Assembly (NCBI GenBank): GCA_963971285.1
Contig: OZ020248.1
Location: forward strand, 12,400,001 to 12,464,000
Length of the DNA: 64,000 bases
Direction: 5' to 3'
Source of the DNA: Astropecten irregularis
Lineage: Eukaryota; Echinodermata; Asteroidea; Paxillosida; Astropectinidae
Below, piece by piece: positions 1 through 10,014 of this stretch (the first letter of the stretch is position 1; each line of letters starts with the position of its first letter). The notes beneath the pieces were generated by a model. It searched no databases and was not told where the DNA came from. It saw only the letters and a program-made list of their open reading frames with translations. A program made the translations under genes and the position numbers.

Positions 1-142
1 GCGCACCGCGCCCGAGCACCGGGCGGAGAGAAGGAGTTGGGTCTTTTATTTGTGGATTTTATGCTTTACACACAGCCCCTGGCACACCCCACGATCGCCC
101 AGGCGTGTGCGGTCCAAAGGTCGCTCTATGGCGTGCCGCGTT
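1..142 (+). repeat. Left terminal inverted repeat (outer end cut off by the window)
   Basis: Bases about 75-142 (cctggcacaccccacgatcg and onward) match the reverse complement of 13,670-13,733 with only a few differences. The outer part (1-74) matches the outer right repeat (about 13,925-13,985) more loosely, sharing a GCGC…CCCGG stretch and a tcttttatttt/ccttttattttag stretch. The left copy lacks the subterminal units present on the right, so it is shortened. Confidence 0.85.
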
Positions 143-278
143 AATGATTAACACCAACACCAATCATTTACCCGAAGAGGAATTGTACGGTCAAAAGGCC
201 ACCCCTGCATGGGTTATTGAACCATTTAAACATACCTGTTATGATAGGTATACCTTATGTATTATATTAAAGTATACG

Positions 279-554
279 ATGAAGGGTAAAAACAATTGCC
301 AGTGGCTCGTTCTAGGCTCTACGGGGTGTTGTGGTCGCAGCTGTCTTAGAGACCATTGCAAAATTCACCTGGCTCTACTTCGAAAAGGTAGGACAACTTA
401 TGCCTGTCAAGTTTGTGGGATAGGGGTAAAAACAGGCCTGGCTCTGTGCCGCGCCTGTGGTGTTGACCGCATTCTGAAGCAGGTCTGGCACGAAAAGCAA
501 CGTCCCTTTAGATTAGAGTTTAAACGTCTTGCAGCGATAAAGATTTTCAATTAG
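279..554 (+). CDS. Small Cys-rich putative zinc-binding protein of the viral element
   Basis: The 91-residue open frame starts at ATG 279. The frame continues upstream to 105, but that part is terminal-repeat sequence and is probably not coding. Visible Cys/His pairs are CCGRSC, CKIH, CQVCG and CRACG, spaced like two zinc knuckles, followed by a basic tail ending KRLAAIKIFN. I recall similar CGRSC…C.IH proteins at the ends of Polinton-like elements in marine invertebrates, but could not check. The frame is unbroken, unlike most neighbours. Function is unknown; nucleic-acid binding is an inference from the Cys pattern and basic charge. Confidence 0.55.
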   Translation: MKGKNNCQWLVLGSTGCCGRSCLRDHCKIHLALLRKGRTTYACQVCGIGVKTGLALCRACGVDRILKQVWHEKQRPFRLEFKRLAAIKIFN

Positions 555-599
555 AGAGTGTGGTCCCATATGAATACACTCATCAATAGGCTTGGGCGG

Positions 600-815
600 T
601 TCCGGCGGTTCCGAGTGGAATCGCGATTCCAAAATGGGAACCGGAACCGCGAGTCCAATTTTGAGTGGAACCGGGTACCCACCTCTCCGCGATTCCAACC
701 CCCAACGCCCGGTTCCGAGATAATGACGCCCGATTCCAAGGCCTGAGTCATTACGCGATTCCAAAGTGAAGCCCGATTCCGAGCGCTAGCGAGTGAAACC
801 CGATTCCTTACACAC
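600..815. repeat. Degenerate GATTCC/GGAATCG short repeats in the left arm of the hAT-like element
   Basis: Many imperfect copies of cgattcc, ggttcc and ggaaccg recur, including a palindrome at 616-631. The same vocabulary appears in the 1,617-1,890 array and in the right arm at 2,480-2,563. ORFs across it on both strands are by-products of the low-complexity sequence. Confidence 0.7.
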
Positions 816-1616
816 ACAAGGCGCTTGCATGTGCAGTCACCCCACAGTGCATAGGCAATGCACGCTGCACACAGCTACCTTGCGCACGTGTTTATCCTGT
901 CTGAGAGCGTGATTTCTGAGAATATTGTGGCCCCATAACATGGATAGTTTTAAGACAACCACTTCTCATTGTCTGCACGTACATCTACACAGACCACAAC
1001 CATGACAACAGGGAGCGCGTTAGGTAAACATATTAATTTCGCGGGGCCCCTGACCATGGATAATTTTATAACCAAAGATCAGACAAAAGAAGGCTCTCGA
1101 ACATGCACGTGGTGCCGTGCGGACTGACCGCGTGCTCGGTCTTCATGTAATTGGAATTGTGCCAGGCGTTTTTCTAGAATGTCATAATTTTGACAAGGTC
1201 AACGAAGCACAGATATTAAAATGTAGTGTCTTCCAACTTTGTTCCAAGTTCGTACTATTTCAGAATGTTTTTATTTGAATGGAATATTTCGGAATGTTTT
1301 CTTTCCTCCATGTTTAAATATTGTTACCGGTTCGGCGGTTCCATGAATATTTTACGATTAGCATCAGTATTTTAACAATTTAATTATAAATAAGTGTTTG
1401 TCCACTATCCATATTAATACATGTATTATTATATAGAAAGGTTATATTTGTATAGTGACATCGTAAGTCTTTTTCCCCAATAAAAAAAATCCCCCACCAA
1501 CTCCCTTCTAACGACCCATGCTGAACACGCACCCAGTTATAGTTTATCACAAGTCCGCTGTGCTAGCACGCTACACCTGTAATTTGCTCTGGAGCCGGCT
1601 CTAACGATTCCGATAT

Positions 1617-1890
1617 GAGGCCCGATTCCAGTGAGTCCCATACGAGGCCAGATTCCAGCGAGTCCCAAATGAGGCCCGAGTCCAGCGGTTCCAAAATGAA
1701 GCCCGAGTCCAGCGGTTCCTAAATGACGCCCGAGTCCAGCGGTTCCTAAATGACGCCCGAGTCCAAGGCGATTCCCAAAATGACGCCCGAGTCCAGCGGT
1801 TCCTAAATGACGCCCGAGTCCAGCGGTTCCTAAATGACGCCCGAGTCCAGCGGTTCCCAAAATGACGCCCGAGTCCAAGGCGATTCCCAT
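1617..1890. repeat. 27-29 bp minisatellite inside the hAT-like element
   Basis: About nine tandem units of the form cccgagtccagcggttccta plus aatgacg. Variants carry aaggcgattcccaaaatgacg-type ends, giving 27, 28 or 29 bp. Units alternate between gcggttcc and ggcgattcc forms, which relates the array to the element's own subterminal motif. Confidence 0.85.
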
Positions 1891-2576
1891 GCGGGGAGCC
1901 TGGGTCCAGTGTCTCGCACACTGTACCAGTGCCTGGGTCTGCTAAGCATTGCATGCATTGCGTACTGAAGTTATCCATGGTGCGGGGCCACAATATTTTT
2001 GGCACTTGTCCAGCCAGGTCGATCGTAATTGCTCTGTACATGTACACGGGTACATTACGCACCGACGTTATTCATGTTGCGGGGCCACAGGTTTTGGCAC
2101 TTGTCCAGACTTGCCAAAGTCTTGTAAACACGTGGTCGACTATTCCATTAGTGAGCATTGGGCGGCGTGTTTCAGATAAATTCGTCTAGAAGTCATTATT
2201 AAATGAAAACACTGTGGAAGATACCTATAACTACTTCTTGAAAGACCAATTATATCATTAATCATGATATCCCTGCAAAAATGAATCAACCACTGAATAG
2301 TTTTGCCATGACAAAACTAGTATTTTTTTTTAATATACCCATTTCAAATAATCTTAAGACCCATTGGACAGTTGAATCAAAGGTTGAAACCACACGCTGT
2401 ATGGCGAAAGACGTAATTCTTATGTTTTTCTTTATTTTTTTAATGTTTTATATTGAATCTTATGTTTTTCTTTGAGTCTCTGGACCCGCGGTTCTATCTT
2501 GGAATCGCGATTCCAGATTGGAACCGGAACCGGCTCCGAAAATTCTGGAACCGCCCAAGCCTACTCATCAAGCACC

Positions 2577-5500
2577 ATGCCGATGAGCGCTGCAGCAAGA
2601 GAGCGTAAAAACCACAACGCGCGTGAACGATGGGCAGCACGTACCCCGGAACAGATAGAGGGGGACAGGGCCAGGCGGTTGAGAAATTGACGAGGCCGCC
2701 GAGAGAGAGAGGGGGAAATGCCAGATGTCGCTCAGTTATTGGCTGAAGTAGAAATACCAGAACCAGCCCGCGATGTGGTAAACAACATCTTACATGAGCC
2801 AATCCCCTAGGAAGTAAAGAGGCGCCTGCTTGAGCTTCTGCTTCCAAGGGCACATCGGCCAACCATTCCTCCTCTCACGAAGAAGGAGAGGAAAAGGCAG
2901 GCCATTGTGGAGGAGTTTGATCCGATCACTAAAGTTTTCCGAACAACCCAGGACTACCAAAAGGAGATACTGGAAGTGTTCCAAGAAGAGAAGAAAGACG
3001 ACTTGGTCTTTCGACGACTCCCATGGGTGATAGGGAGTTTTCTGCGGGGCTGGGAGCTGAACATCCCCCAGGGACATCCCCTCGAAGCAGACCCCATAGC
3101 TCTCCTAGAAGGTCTGCGTCCCTGGATTTGCAAGCAGCTCGAGGAGGAGATCAAGGCTCTGAAAGGGGTAAAGTTCCAGCTGGCCCTCAAGGCCCAGCTT
3201 CGAAAAGACAACCCAGATGGTTCCGAGGAGTATACAGACCCTGTGTTTCGACACAAACAGGAACCGCTTCTTCAGACCAGTGAAATCAAGGAGGCGCTTG
3301 ACAGATCTTTCCCAGTCGTCCAGGAGTCCCTTGAGAAATGGACACAAAGGGGCTCTGGGTGGGTGGTTGACAGAGTGCTGACTCTATGGCTGAACATCGC
3401 TAGATACCAGCCCCTTATTTTTAGAGGAGGCTCTTACATCCCACTACCCGCAGCGGTGAAAAACAAGAAGGTTGTTATCAATGTGAAAAACCAAGATGAC
3501 AACTGCCTCCGATGGGCCTTGAGATCTGCCATATTTCCTGTAGACAAAGACCCACAGAGGCCCTCTAAATACCCTACGGATGACGGTCTAAACTTTGAGG
3601 GGACCGAAGCCCCGGCACCCATCTCTATGATCGAGAAGGTCGAGAGACAGAACAACCTAGCCATTAACGTCTTTGGCTGGGACAAGGCGTTATTATCCAC
3701 CACCTCAGCAAGCAAGCAGGGCCCCTCATCAACCTGTTGCTGATCGAAAAGGCGGGAAAGTTTCACTACACCTGGATCAAAGATCTAAATCGCTTCTTAT
3801 ATGATCAGAGCAAACACAACGAGCGTAAGCACTTTTGCGAGCGCTGTCTTCACGGTTACACCAGAGAAGACCTGCTGGAGGCCCACAAGCCAGAGTGCCG
3901 CGGTATCGGGCAAACGGCGGTGAGAGTAGAGATGCCCGAAGAGGGTTAAAACAAGTTGGTATTTTAGAACCACCAAAAACAACTGTCAGCCCCCTTTATC
4001 ATCTACGCCAACTTTGAGGCCCTCGCAATCAAACTCGAGTGCCCTGAGCTCGACCCAACGAAGAGCAACACCAGGAAGACACAACAGCACGAGGCGTGCA
4101 GCTACTGTTTCATAGTTGTCCGTTGTGACGGCCAGACACAACCACCTGTGGAATACAGAGGCCCCAATGCGGCAGAGCACATCCTCCGAGCGCTTAAGGA
4201 AGAAGAAAGAAAAATCAAGACGCGCTGGCCAACCCCAAAGCCATGCAAATGACCCGAGAGGACTGGGAGTCCTACAACAACGCGATAATCTGTCATGTGT
4301 GCGACAAACCCCTAGAGGGCGATAAAGTCCACATCATCGGAAAATACAGAGGGGCAGCCCACAACGCATGTAACCTCGAATTGAGGCTGAATCCGAAGAC
4401 AACACCATACCAGTTGTCTTTCACAACCTTCGGGGCTACGACTCCCATCTTCTCATGCAGGCGATCTCCTTCTCTCTCGGACAGCTCCGCTTCATCGCAG
4501 TTCCTGCTAGCATCATTGGACAAGCTTGCGGCGGCCAACCAACCCGAAGCGTTCAACATTACAACTATTAAAGTATGAGCCCGACGTAAAAAAGCGCGAG
4601 CTGCTGCTGCGCAAGGGCATTTATCCATTGCTCAAGAAAACGGGAATCGAGCTAGATCTGCTGACGGACTATGACCAGCACCTCTTCATTGAAAAGGGGA
4701 TGCGCGGCGGGATATCTATGGTCTCGAGGAGGTACATGAAAGCGAACAATCCCCTGGTCGAGGGATATGACTCCTCTAAAGAACTTAACCACATCCTCTA
4801 CCTCGACGCTAACAACCTGTATGGCTGGGCGATGAGCCAGCCCCTGCTCACAGGCGGCTTTCGGTGGGTAGAGGATTGTGATGGGCTCGCCGCAAGTATA
4901 GCGGATCACCCGGCCGAGAGCCCCAATGGCTACATCCTGGAGGTGGATCTCGAATACCCGGAAGAGCTGCACGATGCGCACAATGCATATCCATTGGCTC
5001 CGGAGCGCATGGTGGTCCAAAAAGAGTGGATGTCGGAGTATCAGCACAAACTTCTTGCTGCCGGGGCGACGCCCACTGAGGTTGAGAAGCTGGTCCCCAA
5101 CCTTCGCAATAAAGAACGCTATGTGCTTCACTACCGCAACCTACAACTCTATCTGTCGATGGGTATGCGCCTAAAAAAGGTTCACAGAGCTCTATCCTTT
5201 AATCAAAGCCCCTGGATGGAACCCTATATCAGAATGAACACTGAACTCCGGAAAAAAGCAACCAGCGACTTTGGGAAGGATCTCTACAAGCTGATGAACA
5301 ACAGCATCTTCGGCAAAACCATGGAGAACCTCCGCAAGCGGGTCAACGTGAAGCTCGTCAGGGCTGATGAAGAGGACAGGCTCAGACGCCTTATCGCCAG
5401 CCCAGCCTTCGCGCGGGCAAACATCTTTGATGACAACCTCGCGGCCATCCAAGTCCACAAGAGCAGACTGGTTCTCAATCGCCCGGTGTTCGTTGGGATG

Positions 5501-5908
5501 AGCATCCTAGATCTCTCTAAACACCTCATGTACGACTTCTACTATAACCAGATGAAGGGTCAGTACGGAGAGCGCTGCCAGCTCCTTTACACCGATACGG
5601 ATAGCCTTCTTATCGAACTCCAAACCGAGGACGTTTACAAAGACATGGCAATGTGCACGCATCTCTATGACACGTCCGGCTACCCCGAGGAGCACCCACT
5701 ACACAGCAATACGAACAAAAAAGTGCTAGGTAAGCTGAACGACGAGTGCGCTGGACGACCTATCGCCGAATATGTTGGTCTGCGCCCTAAAATGTACTCA
5801 ATCCTAGAGGCCAAAGGTGTGAAAAAGTCAGTCAGTGGCTCCCAGTCCCACGATTACAAAGGCAATTTCTCTATCGCGCTGCTCTGGCGATGGTTGGTAA
5901 AAATCTGA
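2577..5908 (+). pseudogene. polB: Protein-primed family B DNA polymerase of the viral element, disrupted
   Basis: This enzyme would copy the linear viral genome from a protein primer. The start chosen is ATG 2577, because the frame then runs in phase with the long 2907-3743 frame. Breaks: in-frame stops at 2688-2690 and about 2808-2810, a frameshift near 3,700, stops at 3947-3949 and 3965-3967, and frameshifts near 4,220, 4,400 and 4,560. Recognisable parts are a CERCLHGY zinc-like motif, exonuclease I as IYANFEAL (the usual acidic DFE is NFE), exonuclease II as HNLRGYDSHLLM, motif [16 protein letters not shown], motif [12 protein letters not shown] and motif C YTDTDSLL. The segment expected to hold exonuclease III is missing between LLLRKGIYP and [10 protein letters not shown]. 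The 3' end after about 5,830 is lost. It is clearly non-functional. Confidence 0.9.
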
Positions 5909-5990
5909 CAGCCTGGGTTCCGGTTCCTGCGCTAGCACAACGCCGCTGCCAGCAGTGACAAGATTGTATTGGCAGATGGCTTCATCAACA

Positions 5991-6227
5991 TCATGGAAAG
6001 TTTGCACGGCGTGTCACTGGCGGCGCAGATCCAGTCAAGACGTTCAGCCCGCTTGCGATCCCATTCGGCCTTTGCAGCTTGGAGTTTTCTATGGCTTTGT
6101 CATGCCGTTTTACCTCCTCGCTGGACCCACCGCTTTTTAACGACGAGAAGAGAAAGTTTGACCCTGAGAGCGCGAGCGCGTTCACCACTGCTCCACCTAC
6201 AAGCATCGCTATAGAGGCCACCGCCAT
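5991..6227 (-). pseudogene. Small membrane protein of the viral element, 3' end lost
   Basis: Start chosen at ATG 6227 (MAVASIAMLVGG), 30 bases after the stop of the preceding gene; the frame extends six codons upstream. An N-terminal hydrophobic, Ala/Val-rich segment is followed by SGSNFLFSSLKSGG and a charged KRHDKAIE stretch. After that the reading frame shifts, and a neighbouring frame looks more natural. The far end abuts the broken 3' end of the convergent polymerase near 5,900-5,990, suggesting a deletion removed both gene ends. I recall similar proteins in related elements, but give no function. Confidence 0.5.
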
Positions 6228-6257
6228 CCTGTTGCGGCTATACAAAAGGAAGTGCGT

Positions 6258-6497
6258 TTACTTCAATATGTCGGCAGGGAGTATCCCCTGCTTCACGAGC
6301 ATATCCTTGGTGGCCATGGCCAGGCCCAAATCCAGAATGACCATGCCGACATCGTACGGCACAAAGTCCAATTTCGGCGTAGCACCTTTCGTGATTTTTT
6401 TGCCAAGTGTGGCGTACCCCATTGCGAGCCCACTCACAACGGCAGAGTGGTATGCCAAATTGGCAAGCTGTTTGCCGTCTGTACTGGGAGTAGACAT
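6258..6497 (-). CDS. Intact 79-residue putative membrane protein of the viral element
   Basis: One of the few unbroken frames in the element. It begins MSTPSTDGKQLANLAYHS and has two moderately hydrophobic stretches (about residues 17-30 and 48-62) separated by a short basic turn (GKKITKG). It lies 13 bases after the stop of the upstream minus-strand gene and 30 bases before the next start, consistent with co-transcription. No enzyme motif. A small virion membrane or scaffold protein is possible, but that is inference from position only. Confidence 0.6.
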   Translation of the reverse strand: MSTPSTDGKQLANLAYHSAVVSGLAMGYATLGKKITKGATPKLDFVPYDVGMVILDLGLAMATKDMLVKQGILPADILK

Positions 6498-6510
6498 GGT
6501 GGCAGCAGCG

Positions 6511-6984
6511 TTACTGCATATGAAAGGGGTCAGACTGTTCGTCTAATAGTACCTTTTTCTTTGCCTCAGCAGGGGCGGCTTTTGCCCGCGCACCTCTATT
6601 AACAGCAGGGGGCACGGATTTTTGCGCATATAGCGCGGCGCCAACAGCAACAGCTGCGAGGACTGCAAACGCTATCCATGTGCTCTGCACATTAAAAGCC
6701 GCTGTATCAGGCGCAGTTTCATGCGCAGTTTCAGTGGGTTTGGCAGGTTGGGTGGGTTGAGATGGCCGGAGGCCCTCTTTGGCCTTTTGAAGCTGTTTAA
6801 GTAGTGCTTCTTGTTTTGCTTTTTTGGCCGCCGCGCCCTTTTGACCAGCCGCGACTTTCTTCGGGTTCTTAATCGTCACCCTCTCTTGCGTTGGAGATGT
6901 CGCCTCCTGGGCAGGTTCTTGCGGGGCTGTCTCCTGCGGGGCCGTCTCCTGCGGGGGCATCGATTTCAATGTCGTCTCCTCCAT
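6511..6984 (-). CDS. Pro/Ala-rich single-pass membrane protein of the viral element
   Basis: The frame is open from 7017. I prefer the Met at 6984 (MEETTLKSMPPQE) because it follows the coding end of the overlapping upstream gene more closely. Layout: repeated PQETAPQE near the N-terminus, a Lys/Ala/Gln-rich probable helix (AAAKKAKQEALLKQLQKAKE), a Pro/Thr linker, one hydrophobic segment (STWIAFAVLAAVAVGAALYA), then a basic Ala/Lys tail. The pattern suggests a type II or tail-anchored membrane protein. It overlaps the preceding pseudogene in another frame. Function unknown. Confidence 0.55.
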   Translation of the reverse strand: MEETTLKSMPPQETAPQETAPQEPAQEATSPTQERVTIKNPKKVAAGQKGAAAKKAKQEALLKQLQKAKEGLRPSQPTQPAKPTETAHETAPDTAAFNVQSTWIAFAVLAAVAVGAALYAQKSVPPAVNRGARAKAAPAEAKKKVLLDEQSDPFHMQ

Positions 6985-7240
6985 CTTCCGTATTTGTAAG
7001 AGATACCTGCTCTCCAAATCGACAGTGTTTAGCTGTGGTCATCGCCGCCGTCAGCGGAGCTAGGTACATCCCATAGCAGTCGTCAGTGCATGCTGAACAA
7101 AGGGATCTTCGGAAAGGTCTGAGACAAGCTGGGGCCTATTTTCAGGCGGAATGGGTAGAACTCCGCCCACTAACAGCGCATACATCTGCAGCGCGGAAGC
7201 TCCGAGCGCGGTCAGTCCAGACCCAGCGCCGCTCGTGGTA
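6869..7240 (-). pseudogene. Unidentified viral-element gene, 5' end deleted and frameshifted
   Basis: A continuous-looking protein begins around TTSGAGSGLTALGASALQ (about 7,240), with no start codon before it because the sequence upstream is the broken ATPase. It runs through MYALLVGGVLPIPPENRPQ to a stop at 7060-7062, then resumes in another frame at about 7069 (MYLAPLTAAMTTAKHCRFGE) and ends at 6869. The Pro/Ala/Gly-rich C-terminus overlaps the next gene in a different frame. No family assigned. Confidence 0.45.
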
Positions 7241-7417
7241 ACTTTTGTTCCAGCGCGCTGTAGGGCATAATATGACGATGTGCGCAAACGCGTCTCTGTA
7301 ACCACCACGAGAGCTGGGTAGCTCGAGGAGGTCCAGGGTAAAGACCGTTTTGCCGCAGCCAGTCTGCCGGCAAATAATCGCGTGACCATTAGTACAGAGC
7401 GTTGATAAAACGTCCAT
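7236..7417 (-). pseudogene. Truncated genome-packaging ATPase (FtsK/HerA-type)
   Basis: It begins MDVLSTLCTNGHAIIC at ATG 7417 (another Met at 7423) and overlaps the 3' end of the capsid gene by about 29 bases in a different frame. The P-loop reads RQTGCGKT; the usual first glycine of GxxGxGKT is Arg. It continues TVFTLDLLE … HIVILCPTARWNKSY, typical of the A32/FtsK-like packaging ATPases of Polintons, then stops being ATPase-like at about WVWTD. Walker B and the C-terminal two-thirds are missing, and the sequence passes directly into the next gene. A deletion with its junction near 7,230-7,250 is the simplest explanation. Confidence 0.75.
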
Positions 7418-8656
7418 TTTCAATGTTGATCTGCGAGTCCATGATGACGTACAGGTACATGTTCAATGCGCCCGCAGTTTCCGCCTTTTTGGTGATTTGG
7501 ACCGTGATTTCTCCACTCACTATGCGACGGCCACTGCCGTGCAGCGAGTCGTCGTCGCTGGTTCTCATATCCAGCCATAGCCTGTACTTGCTCGTTAGGT
7601 ACTCCCCTATTTTTACATCGGCCAGTCCAAGGTCTTTGGCGACTGCAGCGACGTCGGGGTGGCGCTTTGCAGAAGGGCCGCTGGCGAAATATTTTCTGGC
7701 CTCATCCCACTGCTGGTGCGCCCGCATTCCTTGGGAATACAGCTGGTTTGGCGTCCCTTCGATCGTGACCTCGACTTTTTCAATCTTGGGATTGTAGAAA
7801 GATTCTGTGTTTCGACCAAACGCTGTTGCGCATCTTCAAACAACATGAGTATTCCCTTCAAGCTTCGAGCGGGGACATTCAGGTTTACATTCCACAGAGT
7901 CTGACTCTTGTTGAGGGTAACCCTGTGAAGGCGCAATATGCGGTCATAGAGGATGGCAAGCCGGCCTTTATACCGACTGCGAATCATGCGAGCCAGACTC
8001 GGCTCGCTCACAGTGTCAAACTCGAGAGAGATGTTGTCGATGGCGTAGGCGGCCTTGCTATCACCAGTTGCCTTGATAACGCGGCTGTATTCGTTGAAGG
8101 TCAGCTCGTACTCCAATCGATCGCCAAAGGCTGACTGAAAGAATGGCATATGGGACTCGAGTCTAGCGGGATCGCGAATCGGTTGCCATAAGCATCTGCG
8201 ATGGCCTTGTCTTCTATCTGGGATTCGCTGCCGCCTCCAGCATCCACCCTCAGTTTCAGCATGTTGCCCGCTGCCTCGTCAATACCCTGATAGACATAAG
8301 ACTGGCGCTCTCGTTTTGTTTTCCACAGGTCGGAATAGCAGTTGATGATATTGCTATCGTCTACAGACATGATCTCATTGCCTCTTATTCTGATAAAGTG
8401 GTCTTTCTCACAATCGCCCGCCCAAGATTCTGGACAACTGTTCGGTTTTCATCGGTCGAGTTCAGAGAGATGGTGAATGCGAGGCGGGCCGTTCCAGGAA
8501 CAATCACATCTTGATCAGAGAGGTTGGGGCTGATGATCCGGGTCGATGGTAGACGGGTTGTTGGTTACAACCATGTTATTGGATGCCTTTGATCCCGAGC
8601 GGTTCTTTTAGGCTTCGGTAAGGATTCAATTTGCGTCCATACTTTGACGACGCCAT
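7389..8656 (-). pseudogene. Probable double-jelly-roll major capsid protein, multiply frameshifted
   Basis: Start chosen at ATG 8656 (MASSKYGRKLNPYRSLKEP), which opens the divergent spacer. Coding then continues piecewise: an early stop after GIKGIQ, a beta-rich piece with VIVPGTARLAFTISLNS ending at 8385-8387, a frame from about 8,380 (GNEIMSVDDSN), a frame from about 8,155 (MPFFQSAFGDRLEYELTF … LNVPARSLKGILMLFED) and a last frame from about 7,800 to the stop at 7389 (ending NGRFINALY). At least five breaks. The total would be roughly 420 residues, mostly beta-strand-like. Position directly before the packaging ATPase and recalled similarity to conserved proteins of related elements support the capsid call. 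Without a structure prediction it remains probable only. Confidence 0.6.
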
Positions 8657-8720
8657 GATTTTTGCTCGTGTATATTAAACAATGAGAATGTGAGTGTTCA
8701 ATACACAAGTTTCATCCAAC
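8657..8720. promoter_or_regulatory. Divergent promoter region between capsid and coiled-coil genes
   Basis: This 64-base spacer separates the start of the minus-strand capsid gene (8656) from the preferred plus-strand start (8721; an earlier in-frame Met is at 8694). It is AT-rich and contains tatattaaa at 8671-8679, readable as a TATA-like element in both directions. A promoter is inferred from position and composition. Confidence 0.4.
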
Positions 8721-10014
8721 ATGGCGGAAGGTGGCTTTGAAATGGGCAATTTTAGTAACCCTGAGGAACGCGGGCCCGACAAAAAAGAAACTTCGTTTAT
8801 GGACTTACCCGACCCTCCTATCTTAGAACCCTCAGGAGGGGCAACGCTTGAAGATCACGGTAACCGTATCGGCCAATTAACTGGCGAAATCCGTAAAGAA
8901 GAGCTACTAGAACACCGAGACCGTTTAATAGTAAGGTCTTTCTATGATACGATAAAACTTGACTACGCCCTTCAACCTACAGAGATTGAATACGAGCGGT
9001 TTGAAGTCGATGGCGATGGTAAAACGCTTTATTGGGTAGAGGGTGATAAAAGAGTCCGGATAAGCTCTGATAGAGGCTCTATAATATTTGTGGGCTTGAG
9101 CACACTTGCCAAAAGATTTGGTCAGGGGGGCACAAAAGCCATTCCAGATTTTCTCAACCTACCCGAGTACGACCGCACACAGCGTCGTGGAAGTGGAAAT
9201 CTCGAGCTCGATTTGCTTGCAGAAAAGGCCGATGCGGTTCTCCGAGTAAGCGATGATGACGATGATACAAGCATTGGTGACCTTAGTTTATTAATGGAGT
9301 CTTATCTCGGGGAAAACACCCTGCCTTCTAGAGAGCTTCTAGGACTCGACGAAGCTATGAAGACTTTGCGCGGCACAAATGCGGTGCAAGAGAGCAAAAA
9401 AGTTTCTCTCCAACTGACAATCGTGCATCTTCGCAAAGATCTTGAGCGCCCAGGAACGAGTGAGAGAACTGACCAAATCGAGCGTGAAATTCAAAAGGGA
9501 GAAGAGCAGCTCGCAGCAGTCCAAAAAAGCATCGACGCCCTCGGCCTACAGCTCCGATCGCAGGTCCGCCAAATCCGGGAGACTATAACTAGGGTCTTAA
9601 CTAGGGCTGCGGACTCTGTTCCGCGAACAGGGCGTAACCATAGCCAGCTTGTTGACTGCGCTTGGCTTTATCATCAGCACTGTCGTCCTTGCCTTTACCG
9701 GCGGTGGGACCGGCGTTCAACCATCTCCCAAGCCTCAACCATCTCCAAAGCCTCAACCATCTCCAAAGCCTCAACCATCTCCCACGCCGGGGATAAAAGA
9801 GTGGACACAAAAACATTTGCAAGCTCTCGGGCGCCTACTGGCCAACCTGGCTGGAAAGGCCGCAGCCGCGCTACCCGGCATCATCGGAAGCATTATATCT
9901 TGGCTCCTCAACTTCTTGAGTAAAACCGCCGGCTGGCTCGTAGAAAACCTGTGGGCACTCGTGGTTGCCATCGGCGGCATGTTGCTCGTCATTGCGCGAG
10001 ATTTGCTAGCGTAA
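8721..10014 (+). pseudogene. Coiled-coil/two-membrane-segment structural protein of the viral element, one frameshift
   Basis: The first part runs from ATG 8721 (MAEGGFEMGNFSNPEERG) to a frameshift near 9,600. The C-terminal part continues in another frame (read inside 9,607-10,014) and ends TAA 10012-10014, so about 430 residues in all. N-terminal half: acidic, Pro-rich start, then YWVEGDKRVRIS and FVGLSTLAKRFG. A helical, charged probable coiled coil occupies about residues 210-300. After the break there is a hydrophobic segment (LLTALGFIISTVVLAFTGGG), four QPSPKP-type repeats, a helix-rich stretch (GRLLANLAGKAAAALPGI) and a C-terminal hydrophobic segment (LWALVVAIGGMLLVIA). I recall this C-terminal pattern from other marine-invertebrate elements; function unknown. 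Confidence 0.6.
9718..9783 (+). repeat. 18-bp tandem repeat encoding PSPKPQ
   Basis: Four copies of caaccatctccaaagcct (first and last slightly changed) encode a Pro-rich linker between two hydrophobic segments. Confidence 0.85.

Larger units (their letters stand above)
587..2563. mobile_element. Non-autonomous hAT-like transposon inside the viral element
   Basis: A perfect 17-bp inverted repeat, taggcttgggcggttcc, lies at 587-603 and inverted at 2547-2563. It is flanked by a perfect 8-bp direct duplication, ctcatcaa, at 579-586 and 2564-2571. Eight-base duplications and YAGG-type ends are hallmarks of hAT elements. Each subterminal arm carries the 16-bp palindrome tggaatcgcgattcca (616-631 and 2500-2515). 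No transposase frame is visible in the 2 kb, so it must have been mobilised in trans. It landed five bases upstream of the polymerase start codon. The related 15,690-16,595 element has nearly the same terminal repeat. Confidence 0.85.

Noticed and set aside
105..278. N-terminal extension of the Cys-rich viral ORF
   Set aside because: Overlaps the terminal inverted repeat and lacks any protein-like pattern; ATG 279 is preferred.
513..817. Minus-strand ORFs across the GATTCC repeats
   Set aside because: Repeat-driven frames with Arg/Asn/Ser periodicity inside the hAT-like element.
6079..6602. Plus-strand ORFs of 155 and 116 codons
   Set aside because: Antisense shadows of the minus-strand small membrane protein genes, which have better composition and spacing.
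7236..7417. Functional packaging ATPase
   Set aside because: Only the P-loop region remains; Walker B and the rest are absent and the P-loop Gly is changed.
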